Shown here in pieces: positions 8,352 through 16,914 of a stretch of DNA of 64,000 nt. The stretch spans positions 248,001-312,000 of the forward strand of contig NZ_SMZP01000009.1 in the NCBI RefSeq assembly GCF_013181195.1, written 5' to 3'. Each line of letters opens with the position of its first letter. Positions within the stretch are counted from its first letter, which is position 1. A program made the translations under genes and the position numbers. A model generated the notes under the pieces. The model did no database searches. It was not told the DNA's origin and saw only the letters and a program-made list of their open reading frames with translations. The stretch is from Caulobacter sp. RHG1. Its GTDB lineage: Bacteria > Pseudomonadota > Alphaproteobacteria > Caulobacterales > Caulobacteraceae.

Positions 8352-9566
8352 TTAGGCGCGAGCGCGCTGCAGGGGCTCGATGACGCCGAAGGCCGCGCCG
8401 ATCTCGGCGAAGGCGTTCAGGACGGCGTCGATCTGCTCGTCGGTGTGGGCGGCGCTGACGCTGGCGCGCAGCAGCGGACGGCTGTCCGGCGTGGCGGGCG
8501 GCAGGGCCAGGTTCAGGTAGACGCCGGCTTGCAGCAGGCCGTTCCACATGGCGATGGCGCGTTCCTGGTCCGGGATGGTCGTGGCGACCACCGGGCTGGC
8601 CGTCGGGCCGGTGTGGAAGCCCATGGCGGTCAGGCCGTCGTATAGGCGCTGAGCGTTGCGGTTCAGGCGGTCGCGCAGCTCGGGCTGCTCGACCATGCGA
8701 CGCAGGGCGGTCACGGTCGAGGCGACCACGGCCGGCGGCAGCGAGGCGGTGAACATGTAGGGACGGCAGACGACGCGCATGACGTCGAAATCGTCCATAT
8801 TCGAGACGCAGAAGCCGCCGATGGCGCCCAGGCTCTTGGAGAAGGTGCCGACGATGAAGTCGACGTCGTCTTCCACGCCGGCCGCTTCGGCCAGGCCGCG
8901 GCCCGTGGCGCCCAGGACGCCCATCGAGTGGGCTTCGTCGACCAGCAGGTAGCCGCCCAGCTCGCGCTTCACAGCGGCGATTTCCTTCAGCGGCGCGACA
9001 TCGCCGATCATCGAATAGACGCCTTCGACCACGATCAGGCGCTCACCGGGCGCGTCGCCCAGGCGGCGCAGGCGCTTGGCCAGATCTTCGGGATCGTTGT
9101 GGCGGAAGCGGATGACCTCGGCATGGCCCAGGCGCGAGCCGTCGTAGATCGAGGCGTGGCTGTCGGCGTCGAGGATCAGGTGATCGCCGCGACCCACCAG
9201 GGTCGACAGCACGCCCAGATTGGCCTGGTAGCCGGTCGTGAAGACCATGGCGTGCTTGCGGCCGTAGAATTTGGCCAGCTCGGTTTCGAGTTCGACGTGC
9301 GCCTCGAACGAACCGTTGGCGATGCGGGAACCGGTCGTGCCGGTGCCGCGTTCCTGTACCGCTTTGACCGAAGCGGCGATCGCTTCTTCGTCAAAGGTCA
9401 GGCCCAGATAGTTATTGGTGCCGAGCAGGATTGTCGGACGACCTTCGACGACGCCTTCGGTCGGCGAGGTGACGGCGTCGAAGCGGACCTTGAACGGGTC
9501 AGCCCCGGCGTCCTGAATGGCCTTGTACGCATCGCGATAGGCCAGGTGCTTATCAAACAGCCCCAT
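8352..9566 (-). CDS. spt: Serine palmitoyltransferase (alpha-oxoamine synthase family)
   Basis: Spt condenses L-serine with a fatty acyl thioester to 3-oxo-sphinganine, the first committed step of sphingolipid synthesis. The 404-residue protein is a PLP fold-type I enzyme with the GTFSKSLGAIGG motif (PLP lysine K244), the DADSHAS loop with the ring-stacking H137, and the LLVDEAHSMG segment (D210, H213). Length fits bacterial SPT and the related KBL/BioF enzymes. The acpR gene ends 4 bases upstream of the start, and the acyl donor is therefore likely acyl-AcpR rather than acyl-CoA. BioF or KBL are excluded by context: no biotin genes nearby, and cerR and aasR are in the same operon. Confidence 0.94.
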   Translation of the reverse strand: MGLFDKHLAYRDAYKAIQDAGADPFKVRFDAVTSPTEGVVEGRPTILLGTNNYLGLTFDEEAIAASVKAVQERGTGTTGSRIANGSFEAHVELETELAKFYGRKHAMVFTTGYQANLGVLSTLVGRGDHLILDADSHASIYDGSRLGHAEVIRFRHNDPEDLAKRLRRLGDAPGERLIVVEGVYSMIGDVAPLKEIAAVKRELGGYLLVDEAHSMGVLGATGRGLAEAAGVEDDVDFIVGTFSKSLGAIGGFCVSNMDDFDVMRVVCRPYMFTASLPPAVVASTVTALRRMVEQPELRDRLNRNAQRLYDGLTAMGFHTGPTASPVVATTIPDQERAIAMWNGLLQAGVYLNLALPPATPDSRPLLRASVSAAHTDEQIDAVLNAFAEIGAAFGVIEPLQRARA

Positions 9567-9570
9567 TAAG

Positions 9571-9822
9571 TTAAGCCCTAGTCCGGAGATCGTTGATCAG
9601 TTTGGAAAGGTCGCCGACGGTCTCCACAGAGGCCAGGCGATCCAGCGGAATGGAGATGTCGAAGGTGTCTTCGAGCTCCATGATGATGTTCATGAGGGCC
9701 AGCGAATCTACGGCGAGATCGCGACCGATATGAGACTCTGCGTGCACCTCGACCGGGCGTCCCAGAACCTTGCTCGTCGCAACCCCGATCTCGCGCAAGC
9801 TGAGATCCGTCACCGTTTCCAT
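9571..9822 (-). CDS. acpR: Dedicated acyl carrier protein for sphingolipid synthesis
   Basis: This 83-residue acyl carrier protein has the 4'-phosphopantetheine attachment motif DSLALM with S40. It is acidic and helical over its length, typical of ACPs. It lies directly between cerR and spt; a specialised ACP in this position supplies the acyl chain to serine palmitoyltransferase in Caulobacter and relatives. A strong ribosome site (CGGAGG) lies 10 bases before the ATG. The 76-base gap upstream to cerR is the largest within the operon and could hold an internal promoter, but no clear -35/-10 pair was found. Confidence 0.93.
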   Translation of the reverse strand: METVTDLSLREIGVATSKVLGRPVEVHAESHIGRDLAVDSLALMNIIMELEDTFDISIPLDRLASVETVGDLSKLINDLRTRA

Positions 9823-9898
9823 ACTAAATCAAACCTCCGGGAGCCCCACCCGTGACACTACTGTAACGGCGAGTCTGTCAGATATCCGCCCAATTCGC

Positions 9899-10843
9899 TC
9901 AGGCGGCGATGTTTTTTGGCAACCAACCCTCTGCTCGGTACCAGTCGACGGTGTTCTGAAACCCGTCGGTCAGACCGAACACGCTGGGTACTCCCTCCGC
10001 CATCGGAGCGCTAGATAGTGTCCAATCGGCGTGAATCAATTCCCGAGCCTTGCCGGAACCGAAGACGAGCGGTGTTTTGGTCGCTGAAGACCAAGCATCC
10101 GCAAGGGCTCCAGCGGCTCTGATGGCGGCGTCGGGAACCCTTACCAGGCTTGGCCTGCGGCCCATCGCCACCCCCGCGGCGCGCATGATTTCCGCCCAAG
10201 TGTATCCGCTACGCCGCACATCCGAGAGTTCGACGACCCCCGCGGAGTGTCTTTTGCAGTAGTCGACAAGCTTCGCCGCGGCGTCCTGCACGTGAATCAT
10301 CGCTATTCGCGAGTCCGGGGAGAGCACGGGCAGGAACGGACTCTTGGCCGCCAGTTCGAACAGGGCCAGCGTCTCTGTGTCACCCGGCCCGTAGATCGCA
10401 GGCGGTCGCACGATCAAAGCCTGGGGCAGCGCTTCGAGGACAGCGTCCTCGCCCGCGCGTTTGCTGGCGGCGTAGTTCGACAGATACGGCTCGCGGGCCG
10501 CCAAACTCGAAACGAGGATGAAACGCGCGCCTGCCGCTTTCGCGGCCAGGGCGGCGGCCCGAGCACCGTCGCGATTGACAGCGTTGAAGCCCTCCAGCGA
10601 CGCGGCCTTGATCAGGCCGGCGACGTGGATGACGACATCCGCGCCTCGGCACAGGCGTTCGAGCGCGCCGGGAGTCCGGAGGTCGCCAGCGACGACCTCA
10701 AGCTCGATATCCCGCCACAGGGGATGGACTGGATCGCGGCGCACCAGGACGCGGGGCGTCCAGCCGTCCTGCGCCAAGGCGCGGATCAGGTGACGACCCA
10801 GGAAGCCCGTCGCGCCGGTGACGGCGACGACAGGTTTAGTCAC
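9899..10843 (-). CDS. cerR: Ceramide reductase-type NAD(P)-dependent short-chain dehydrogenase (extended SDR)
   Basis: This 314-residue extended SDR/epimerase-fold protein has the dinucleotide-binding GATGFLG turn (residues 10-16) and the catalytic YAASK (Y124, K128) with a serine-rich strand (VSSLA, about 111-115) before it. In Caulobacter the gene in this position encodes CerR, which reduces the 3-oxo group of the sphingoid or ceramide intermediate. The start overlaps the end of aasR by 8 bases. No signal peptide was seen. Annotation pipelines usually call it an NAD-dependent epimerase; the operon makes a sugar epimerase unlikely. Confidence 0.88.
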   Translation of the reverse strand: MTKPVVAVTGATGFLGRHLIRALAQDGWTPRVLVRRDPVHPLWRDIELEVVAGDLRTPGALERLCRGADVVIHVAGLIKAASLEGFNAVNRDGARAAALAAKAAGARFILVSSLAAREPYLSNYAASKRAGEDAVLEALPQALIVRPPAIYGPGDTETLALFELAAKSPFLPVLSPDSRIAMIHVQDAAAKLVDYCKRHSAGVVELSDVRRSGYTWAEIMRAAGVAMGRRPSLVRVPDAAIRAAGALADAWSSATKTPLVFGSGKARELIHADWTLSSAPMAEGVPSVFGLTDGFQNTVDWYRAEGWLPKNIAA

Positions 10844-12554
10844 CGTAGTTTCCGGCCAGATAGGCGATCTTGGCCTTCGAACGGCTCAGCTTGCCGGACG
10901 AGGTCTGGGGCAGGGCGTGTGCGCCGACCAGCTTGACCTTGGCGTCGACGCCGTGACGGGTGCGCAGCAGGGTCGCGACCTGCTCGACCAGGGCTGCGCG
11001 GGTGTCTGCGTCGCCGCCGCGCGCCTGCACCAGGACCACGATCTGGTCTTCCGGCTCGGCGGGGATGGCGAAGGCGCAGACGTCGCCGCTACGCAGGCCG
11101 CCGATCTCGTGATCGGCGGTCCATTCCAGGTCCTGCGGCCAGATGTTGCGGCCGTTCAGGATGATCAGGTCCTTGGCGCGACCGGTGATGACGATCTCGC
11201 CTTCGATCTTGAAGCCCAGATCGCCAGTGTCCAGCCAGCCGTCGGCCGACAGAACGCGAGCGCTCTCTTCGGGGTTGGCGAAGTAGGCGCTCATGATCGA
11301 GGGGCCCTTGGCGAAGATCCGGCCGACGCCGCGCTCGGGCAGGACGGCGCCGTTGTCGTCACGGACTTCCAGCAGGTGATCGGGCAGGGCTGGGCCGCAG
11401 CGAGCGAAGTCGCGCGCGCGCTCGGAGCCTTCCGGCGCATCGACGGCGAGGTTGTCGCGCTCGAGGCGTTCCACATCGAGGGTCTCCGCGCGCAGGCCTT
11501 GCCCCAGCGGAGCCATGGACAGCGCCAGGGTCGCCTCGGCCATGCCGTAGCTGGCCACGAAGGCCTTGGGCGAGAAGCCGGCCGGGCCGAAGGCCTCGAC
11601 GAAGGCCTTCAGTGGCGGCATGCGGATCATGTCGCCGCCCAGGCCGGCGTTGCGCCAGCGCGAGAGATCGTAATTGTCCAGCGGCTGGCCTTGCACGCGG
11701 CGGGCGCACAGCTCGTAGCCGAAGGTCGGGCTGTAGGCGATCGTCGCGCCGTTCTTGCCGATCAGGTCGATCCACAGCAGCGGGCGGCGCACGAAGGCGC
11801 CCGTGGGCAGCAGGTCGACCGTCATCTGGCAGGACAGCGGGGCCAGCAGGAAGCCGATCAGGCCCATGTCGTGATAGAGCGGCAGCCACGAAATGGCGCG
11901 GTCGCTGGGCACGACCTGCAGGCCGTCGCGGGTGATCGCCACGCAGTTGGCCATCAGGGCCTTGTGCAAGACGAGGACGCCCGTCGGGGTGCGGGTGCTG
12001 CCCGACGAGAACTGCAGGTAGCAGGGATCTTCCGGCGTGATGGTCGGCAGGTCTGCGCCGCCGTCTTCCGGCAGGTCGGCCAGGACGCCTGCGAAGTCGA
12101 GGCCCGCGCGCTGACCGATCTCGGCCACCCAGTCCTTCAGGCCGACCGGGCCGATCAGGATGCGGGCCTGGGCGGATTTCGCCAGGTTGCTGATCTGCTC
12201 GATATAGGCCTCGCGACCGCCCAGCGGGGTCGGCAGAGCCATCGGTGCGGGCAGCAGGCCGGCATATTGGCAGGCGAAGAAGGCGCGGACGAAGTCGCCG
12301 TCGGTCTCGGCCAGCAGGGCCACGCTGTCGCCGACCTTGGCGCCAGTCGCCAGCAGACGGCGGGCCAAAACGATCGCGTCGTCGCGGAGCTTGGCGTAGG
12401 GCAGGGCCTCGACCAGTTCGCCGCGCAGCGAATGCAGGTTGATCCCGGTTTCACCGGTCGCGGCGAAATCCAGGGCCTGGGTCAGGGTCGGGAAGTCGGC
12501 TAACCGAACGGTGCGGTCAGACGCCGTGGGCGTAATCATGGCTTGGGCCTTCAT
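10836..12554 (-). CDS. aasR: Acyl-ACP synthetase (fatty acyl-AMP ligase type) that loads AcpR
   Basis: This 572-residue member of the ANL adenylating superfamily has the AMP-binding loop SSGSTRTPTG (about 183-192), the LPLYHDMGL core motif (near 235) typical of fatty acyl-AMP ligases, and the YLNT-like WLDTGDLGF and GRAKDLI segments (about 445-480) at the domain hinge. It would activate a fatty acid with ATP and transfer it to the phosphopantetheine arm of AcpR. The ATG at 12554 lies inside the 3' end of the flippase gene (38-base overlap); ATG 12539 is an in-frame alternative with 23 bases of overlap. The stop overlaps cerR by 8 bases. Confidence 0.9.
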   Translation of the reverse strand: MKAQAMITPTASDRTVRLADFPTLTQALDFAATGETGINLHSLRGELVEALPYAKLRDDAIVLARRLLATGAKVGDSVALLAETDGDFVRAFFACQYAGLLPAPMALPTPLGGREAYIEQISNLAKSAQARILIGPVGLKDWVAEIGQRAGLDFAGVLADLPEDGGADLPTITPEDPCYLQFSSGSTRTPTGVLVLHKALMANCVAITRDGLQVVPSDRAISWLPLYHDMGLIGFLLAPLSCQMTVDLLPTGAFVRRPLLWIDLIGKNGATIAYSPTFGYELCARRVQGQPLDNYDLSRWRNAGLGGDMIRMPPLKAFVEAFGPAGFSPKAFVASYGMAEATLALSMAPLGQGLRAETLDVERLERDNLAVDAPEGSERARDFARCGPALPDHLLEVRDDNGAVLPERGVGRIFAKGPSIMSAYFANPEESARVLSADGWLDTGDLGFKIEGEIVITGRAKDLIILNGRNIWPQDLEWTADHEIGGLRSGDVCAFAIPAEPEDQIVVLVQARGGDADTRAALVEQVATLLRTRHGVDAKVKLVGAHALPQTSSGKLSRSKAKIAYLAGNYGD

Positions 12555-13902
12555 CGTCTTTGTCGGTGCGAGCGGAGCCTTCTTCCGCCGCGAGTCTAGC
12601 GAGCCGTCGGCGCGCCATGAAATACATGCCTATGGCCATCGCCAGGGCCGACGCCACCAGAGCAGCGCCCGCGCCGGTCAGGCCGAACGTGGTGATCAAC
12701 GGAACCAGCGCCGCCAGGTAGGCGATCACCACCACCAGGCGAACGGCCAGTGCGGCGCCGGCGGCGCGCATCGAGACCAGCATCGGTTCCAGCGGCAAGG
12801 TCATGACCCCGATGGCGGCGGCCGCGACTTGCCAGTTCATCACACCCGCCGCTGCGCCGTAGCCTTCTCCCATGACCGTGGTCAATATCCAACGTCCGGC
12901 GACGAGACTGACCAGTAACAATATGCCGGCCGCGGCGCCGCCGATCAGGCCGATCTGCAGGGCCAGCTTGGTCATCGCCTGCTGGCCCCCGGAAGCCCGC
13001 ATCTTGGCCAGTTCGGGGTAGAGGGCGGGCACCATCAGGCGAGCCGGCTTGGCCATGCCGTCGGCCACCTGCTTGCCGATCCGCCAGTACCCCGCCTGGA
13101 CCGGGCCCAGCAGGACGCCGACGACCAGTGTCAGCACGTGCGTGAAACCCACGTCCAGGGTGCTGGAGAAGTTGGTGGCCATGGCGAAGCGCCAGACGCC
13201 CGGCAGGCCGGCGCCGGTGGGACCGAACACGGCGAAGCCTTTCAGCAGGCCGCGCTTGTTGAGGTCCCAGATCGCGATGGCGGCGATATAGATGAACTGG
13301 GCGAAGGTGCCGGCCGCCCAGGCCAGCAGGAACCACTGGATCGGCGCGTGCAGCACCGCGCAGATCGCGCAGCCGACCATCCGCACCAGCGAGCTGACCG
13401 CCTGCTGGCCGGCCAGGTAGCGGAAACGGTCGAACATCCGCAGCAGGCCCACGCCCGTGGCCGAGGTCATCACCCCGATCGACAGGGCGTAGAGCGCGCC
13501 ATAGCCGATCACGTCAGCTGGCCACTGCAGTGTCTTCCAGAAGAAGAGGGCTCCCAGCACGCCCAGGACAACGCCCAGGACGCCGCTGATCAGGTCCAGC
13601 AGCAACGACAGCCGCAGCACCTGGTGGAACTTGGGACGATCGTTCTCGATCAGCGGACCCGTGCCGTAGGTGATCAGGGTCTGCCACGACTGGAAGTGCG
13701 CCACCTCGCCCAGGAACTGGGCGAAGGCGTTGACCAGCACGACGACGCCCATGGCTTCCTGGCCAAGGCTTCGGGCGGTCAGGGCGATATAGGCCAGGCC
13801 GACCACAGCGTTGACGACGCGGCCGCTCAGCAGTTGGCCGGCGTTGGCCAGCACCTTCTTCAGGGGCGACACGGGCTTGGCAGCCGCTGGAGCGTCGGTC
13901 AT
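12517..13902 (-). CDS. Wzx/MATE-like lipid or oligosaccharide flippase
   Basis: From ATG 13902 the protein has 461 residues and about 12 membrane helices, starting with a family-like amphipathic entry (SPLKKVLANAGQLLSGRVVN, residues 11-30) and ending in a charged cytoplasmic tail (about 430-461). This is the layout of the MOP superfamily of polysaccharide-lipid flippases. The start overlaps the glycerophosphotransferase-like gene by 4 bases, and the tail overlaps aasR by 38 bases, so it is locked into the sphingolipid operon. I infer that it may flip a ceramide-linked intermediate across the inner membrane; no substrate residues can be read. Confidence 0.82.
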   Translation of the reverse strand: MTDAPAAAKPVSPLKKVLANAGQLLSGRVVNAVVGLAYIALTARSLGQEAMGVVVLVNAFAQFLGEVAHFQSWQTLITYGTGPLIENDRPKFHQVLRLSLLLDLISGVLGVVLGVLGALFFWKTLQWPADVIGYGALYALSIGVMTSATGVGLLRMFDRFRYLAGQQAVSSLVRMVGCAICAVLHAPIQWFLLAWAAGTFAQFIYIAAIAIWDLNKRGLLKGFAVFGPTGAGLPGVWRFAMATNFSSTLDVGFTHVLTLVVGVLLGPVQAGYWRIGKQVADGMAKPARLMVPALYPELAKMRASGGQQAMTKLALQIGLIGGAAAGILLLVSLVAGRWILTTVMGEGYGAAAGVMNWQVAAAAIGVMTLPLEPMLVSMRAAGAALAVRLVVVIAYLAALVPLITTFGLTGAGAALVASALAMAIGMYFMARRRLARLAAEEGSARTDKDDEGPSHDYAHGV

Positions 13903-15023
13903 GCGGCGCGTTCCAGGCGGTCGACGATGGCGCGTGCGGCCCGCACCGAGGCCGGCGTGTTGCTGGTGTCGAAGGTCTCGTCGATGCCCCAGGCCTGGGT
14001 TTCGCGATAGTCCTCGTGGGTCGCGAACGCCTGGTCCAGGGCGTCGCCCAATCCGCTGATGTTCTCCAGCACCGGACCATACAGCCAATGGTGGAAGCTG
14101 GGGTCGCCGCACCAGATCGCGCCGCTGGAATTGAGGAAGAGGCACGGCTTGGGCGTGCGCAGGAACTCGTAGATCTGGCTGGACACGTCGCCCAGATAGA
14201 GGTCGGCCGAGCGGGTGTAGGTCATGTCGGCCGCGGCTGGCCCGCCCAGGTCGACATGGATGCGCGGATGCTCGGCGAAGGCCTTGAACGCGGCGCGCTC
14301 CTCCATCGAGGCCGTCTCGAACAGCCGGATGTGCGGGGCGAAGACCAGGTTGTAGCGATCGTTGGCCGCGAAGTGCTCCAGCACCTGCCGGCCCCACTTG
14401 GGCCAGGAGCCCAGCTGGGCGTGGAAGTGGGGATTGTACAGCACCACCGGGCCTTCGCGGTCGAAGCGCGGGGCGGGGCGGGGGGGCAGGTCGTCCACGA
14501 GGTCGAACTTGGGGTAGCCGACCATCGCGCAATTGTCGGGCTTGACCCAGCCTTCGCCGACCATGCGGTCGCGTTGCTTGCGGCCCGCGGCCATGACGAT
14601 GTCGAACACCTTGAGGCGTGGCTCGAACGGGCCTTCGCGGTCGCCGGCGCCGTGCTGGGTGTAGACCAGCAGCGGGTGACGCACGCCTATTCGGCGCAGC
14701 AGGGCCGTGGTGCGCTCGGGCGTGATCACCGCGTCGTAGCGCGATAGCCGCAGGGCGTTGGCGATCAGCATCGGCGCCTTGGGCGGGGCGCCCCGGCCAA
14801 GGCTGCGCAGCCAGGCGGGCGGCAGCAGGACCAGCTCGATCGGCGCGCCGCCCAGATCGGCCAGCAGGCTTTCGACATAGCCCAGCAGGTCGGACGTCGT
14901 CGCGGCGATCTCGACCTTCACGCCCGGCCAGCGGCGGGCCATGGCGACAGCCACCGACAGGCTGTGCCAGACCTGATGGTGTTGCGCGATGTAGAGAAAG
15001 CAGACGCGTTTGGCGGCGGCCAC
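13899..15023 (-). CDS. CDP-glycerol glycerophosphotransferase-like (GT-B fold) enzyme
   Basis: This 374-residue protein starts at a GTG (15023), one base after the stop of the LptC-like gene. The N-terminal half has a surface-glycan transferase look (FLYIAQHHQVWHS), and the C-terminal half contains VVLYNPHFHAQ (about 200), FAPHIRLFE (about 247) and GDVSSQIYEFL (about 290), which resemble the HP-x(n)-SDYSSxxFDF region of TagB/TagF-type CDP-glycerol glycerophosphotransferases. Such enzymes move glycerol-phosphate (or by analogy phosphoglycerate) from a CDP donor. With cpgABC nearby, a role in building or extending the ceramide head group is an attractive inference; evidence is motif resemblance and context only. 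Confidence 0.75.
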   Translation of the reverse strand: MAAAKRVCFLYIAQHHQVWHSLSVAVAMARRWPGVKVEIAATTSDLLGYVESLLADLGGAPIELVLLPPAWLRSLGRGAPPKAPMLIANALRLSRYDAVITPERTTALLRRIGVRHPLLVYTQHGAGDREGPFEPRLKVFDIVMAAGRKQRDRMVGEGWVKPDNCAMVGYPKFDLVDDLPPRPAPRFDREGPVVLYNPHFHAQLGSWPKWGRQVLEHFAANDRYNLVFAPHIRLFETASMEERAAFKAFAEHPRIHVDLGGPAAADMTYTRSADLYLGDVSSQIYEFLRTPKPCLFLNSSGAIWCGDPSFHHWLYGPVLENISGLGDALDQAFATHEDYRETQAWGIDETFDTSNTPASVRAARAIVDRLERAA

Positions 15024-15024
15024 G

Positions 15025-15657
15025 TCAGCGACTGGGCTCCAGCCGCGTGCGGACCCGGCCCTGCAGCTTCACCCGGTCGCCCTTGTCGGTGACCTCGTAA
15101 CTGTTGGCGCGAGTGCTGGCGTTGGGGCCCGAGCCCTCGATGCCGGACTGGCCCGTGACTTCGCCGGTGCGCATGTCGATCAGAGCCTGGGGCGCGTCGA
15201 AGGTGTAGCCCTCGGCGCTTTCGATCTTCACGTCTTCGGATAGCAGCAGCTTGTGCTCTGCCTCGCGATAGACGCCGGTCTTGGCGGTGGCTTGTGTCGA
15301 TTCCGGCTCGCCATAGCCGCGCACCAGGGTCGGAGCGATCAGGCGAACCAGGTTCTCGTCCTTGGGATCGCGCTCGGCGCGCTGGGCGGTGATCAGGAAG
15401 GCGCGGCCGTCCTTCAGCACGCCGGTGAAGCGCGGCTTGTCCAGGAGCAGCGGCGTTGCGGTCGCCTGGGTCTGCAGCTTGCTTGAGGCGAAGCTGCGCC
15501 ACGAGGCCTGACCGACCACGGCGACGCCGATGACCGCGGCGAAGACGGCAAGGCCCAGGCGCAGTCGGCGGACCGGCGCCCGGCGGCGATTGCGGGCCCG
15601 TTCTGCGGCGCTGGGAACAGAGGGGACGGCGGACGCGCCATCGGTCTGGGTGAGCAT
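15025..15657 (-). CDS. LptC-like bitopic protein
   Basis: This 210-residue protein has a short cytoplasmic N-terminus, one membrane helix (about 33-52, after an Arg-rich stretch) and a periplasmic beta-jellyroll-like domain (about 65-205) with the repeating pattern of the LptC/LptA/OstA family (for example KTGVYREAEHKLLLSEDVKI and IDMRTGEVTGQS). LptC anchors to LptF/G and hands lipid to LptA. It is the first gene of the seven-gene operon ending in spt, with 1 base to the next gene. Housekeeping lptC normally sits with lptA-lptB and rpoN; that context is absent, so I infer a sphingolipid-linked paralogue. Confidence 0.8.
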   Translation of the reverse strand: MLTQTDGASAVPSVPSAAERARNRRRAPVRRLRLGLAVFAAVIGVAVVGQASWRSFASSKLQTQATATPLLLDKPRFTGVLKDGRAFLITAQRAERDPKDENLVRLIAPTLVRGYGEPESTQATAKTGVYREAEHKLLLSEDVKIESAEGYTFDAPQALIDMRTGEVTGQSGIEGSGPNASTRANSYEVTDKGDRVKLQGRVRTRLEPSR

Positions 15658-15834
15658 TTGGGGAATGGATAGTCCTACGCCGGCTTTCGCCCAAGACCTT
15701 TGTTTCTATCTGCACGCACCTGGCGCAGCGCGGCGCGGCCGAAATAGGGCTTTCTACCCTCGCGGAAACTGAGCCGTTGTCGCCCGCCGCGAACGGCGTG
15801 ATGTTCCCGCGCGCCCCGTGTAAGGATCTGCGTC

Positions 15835-16914
15835 ATGTTCGACCGCCCGCCAAAACGCAGGGATTCCAAGCACAAGGATTTCGGCGTCTTCCTGCCCGTC
15901 GCCAATGGGGGCTGGATCGTCTCGAAGACCACGCCGACGCTGGACGGCCTCTACGCCCAGAACCGCGCCGCGGCTGTGGCCGCCGATCAGATCGGCCTGG
16001 ATTTCGTGATGTCTATGGCCAAGTTTCGGGGCTTTGGCGGCGAGACCGATCACTGGGGCACGGCCCTGGAATCGGTGACGCTGATGGCGGCCTTGGCCGA
16101 AGCGACCAAGACGGTCCGCATCTGGGCGACCCTCCACCCGCTGCTGCAGAACCCGGCCGTGGCCGCCAAGATGATCGCCACCTTGGATCACATCAGTGGC
16201 GGCCGGGCAGGACTGAATATCGTCGCGGGTGCCTACAAGGCCGAGTTCGACCAGATGAGCGCCTGGGACGATTCGCTGTCGCACGACGACCGCTATGCCT
16301 TGGCCGAGGAGTGGACGACCATCGTCAAGCGGCTGTGGGCGGAGGACAGCGTCGACTTCGCCGGCCGGTACTTCACGATGAAGGACTGCCAGTCGCGGCC
16401 CAAGCCCTTGTCCCAGCCACGGCCGGAGCTGATCTGTGCGGGCATGTCGGACCGCGGCTTCCAGTTCTCGGTGCGCGAGGCCGACGCCTGCTTCATCGGC
16501 GGGCGTTCGCGCGGCGACCATCGCGACGCCTCGCGGCGGGCCAAGGCGCTGGCCTCCAGCCTGGGCAAGAGCGTGCGGGTCTATGCCATGTGCACCGTGA
16601 TCCACGCCGAGAGCGATGCCGCGGCGCAAGCCTTGGCCCGTCGCTACGCGGAGGGCGCGGACATGGGCGCCATTCTGGCCATGCTGCAGAGCTGGGGCGT
16701 GCCGGCCGATCGCTTGCAGGCGACGGCGGAAAAGCAGGGCGCGTTCCTGACTCAGACCGTCATCGGCTCGCCCGCCTCCTGCCGCGAGCAGATCCAGGCC
16801 TTCATGACGGACTGCGAGCTGGACGGGCTGATGCTGATCTTTCCCGACTATGCCGAGGGCCTGGCCATGTTCGGCTCGGAAATCCTGCCCCATCTGCGTG
16901 AGGCCTTTGCATGA
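15835..16914 (+). CDS. RutA-like LLM-class flavin-dependent monooxygenase
   Basis: This 359-residue protein belongs to the bacterial luciferase/LLM fold and tracks RutA along its length: FGVFLPVANGGWI near the N-terminus, SMAKFRGFGG (about 59-68), then ISGGRAGLNIV (about 120-130), FTMKDC (about 180) and ELICAGMSD (about 197-205). RutA is a pyrimidine oxygenase using FMN and O2 to open uracil. The ATG at 15835 begins 177 bases from the divergent LptC-like gene. The next gene, RutB-like, overlaps by 4 bases. rutC-G are not present, so the substrate may be another heterocycle or amide. Function beyond the family is inference. Confidence 0.85.
   Translation: MFDRPPKRRDSKHKDFGVFLPVANGGWIVSKTTPTLDGLYAQNRAAAVAADQIGLDFVMSMAKFRGFGGETDHWGTALESVTLMAALAEATKTVRIWATLHPLLQNPAVAAKMIATLDHISGGRAGLNIVAGAYKAEFDQMSAWDDSLSHDDRYALAEEWTTIVKRLWAEDSVDFAGRYFTMKDCQSRPKPLSQPRPELICAGMSDRGFQFSVREADACFIGGRSRGDHRDASRRAKALASSLGKSVRVYAMCTVIHAESDAAAQALARRYAEGADMGAILAMLQSWGVPADRLQATAEKQGAFLTQTVIGSPASCREQIQAFMTDCELDGLMLIFPDYAEGLAMFGSEILPHLREAFA

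Noticed and set aside
10818..12503. 561-codon plus-strand frame opposite aasR
   Set aside because: Shadow frame: the minus strand has clear fatty acyl-AMP ligase motifs across the same stretch.
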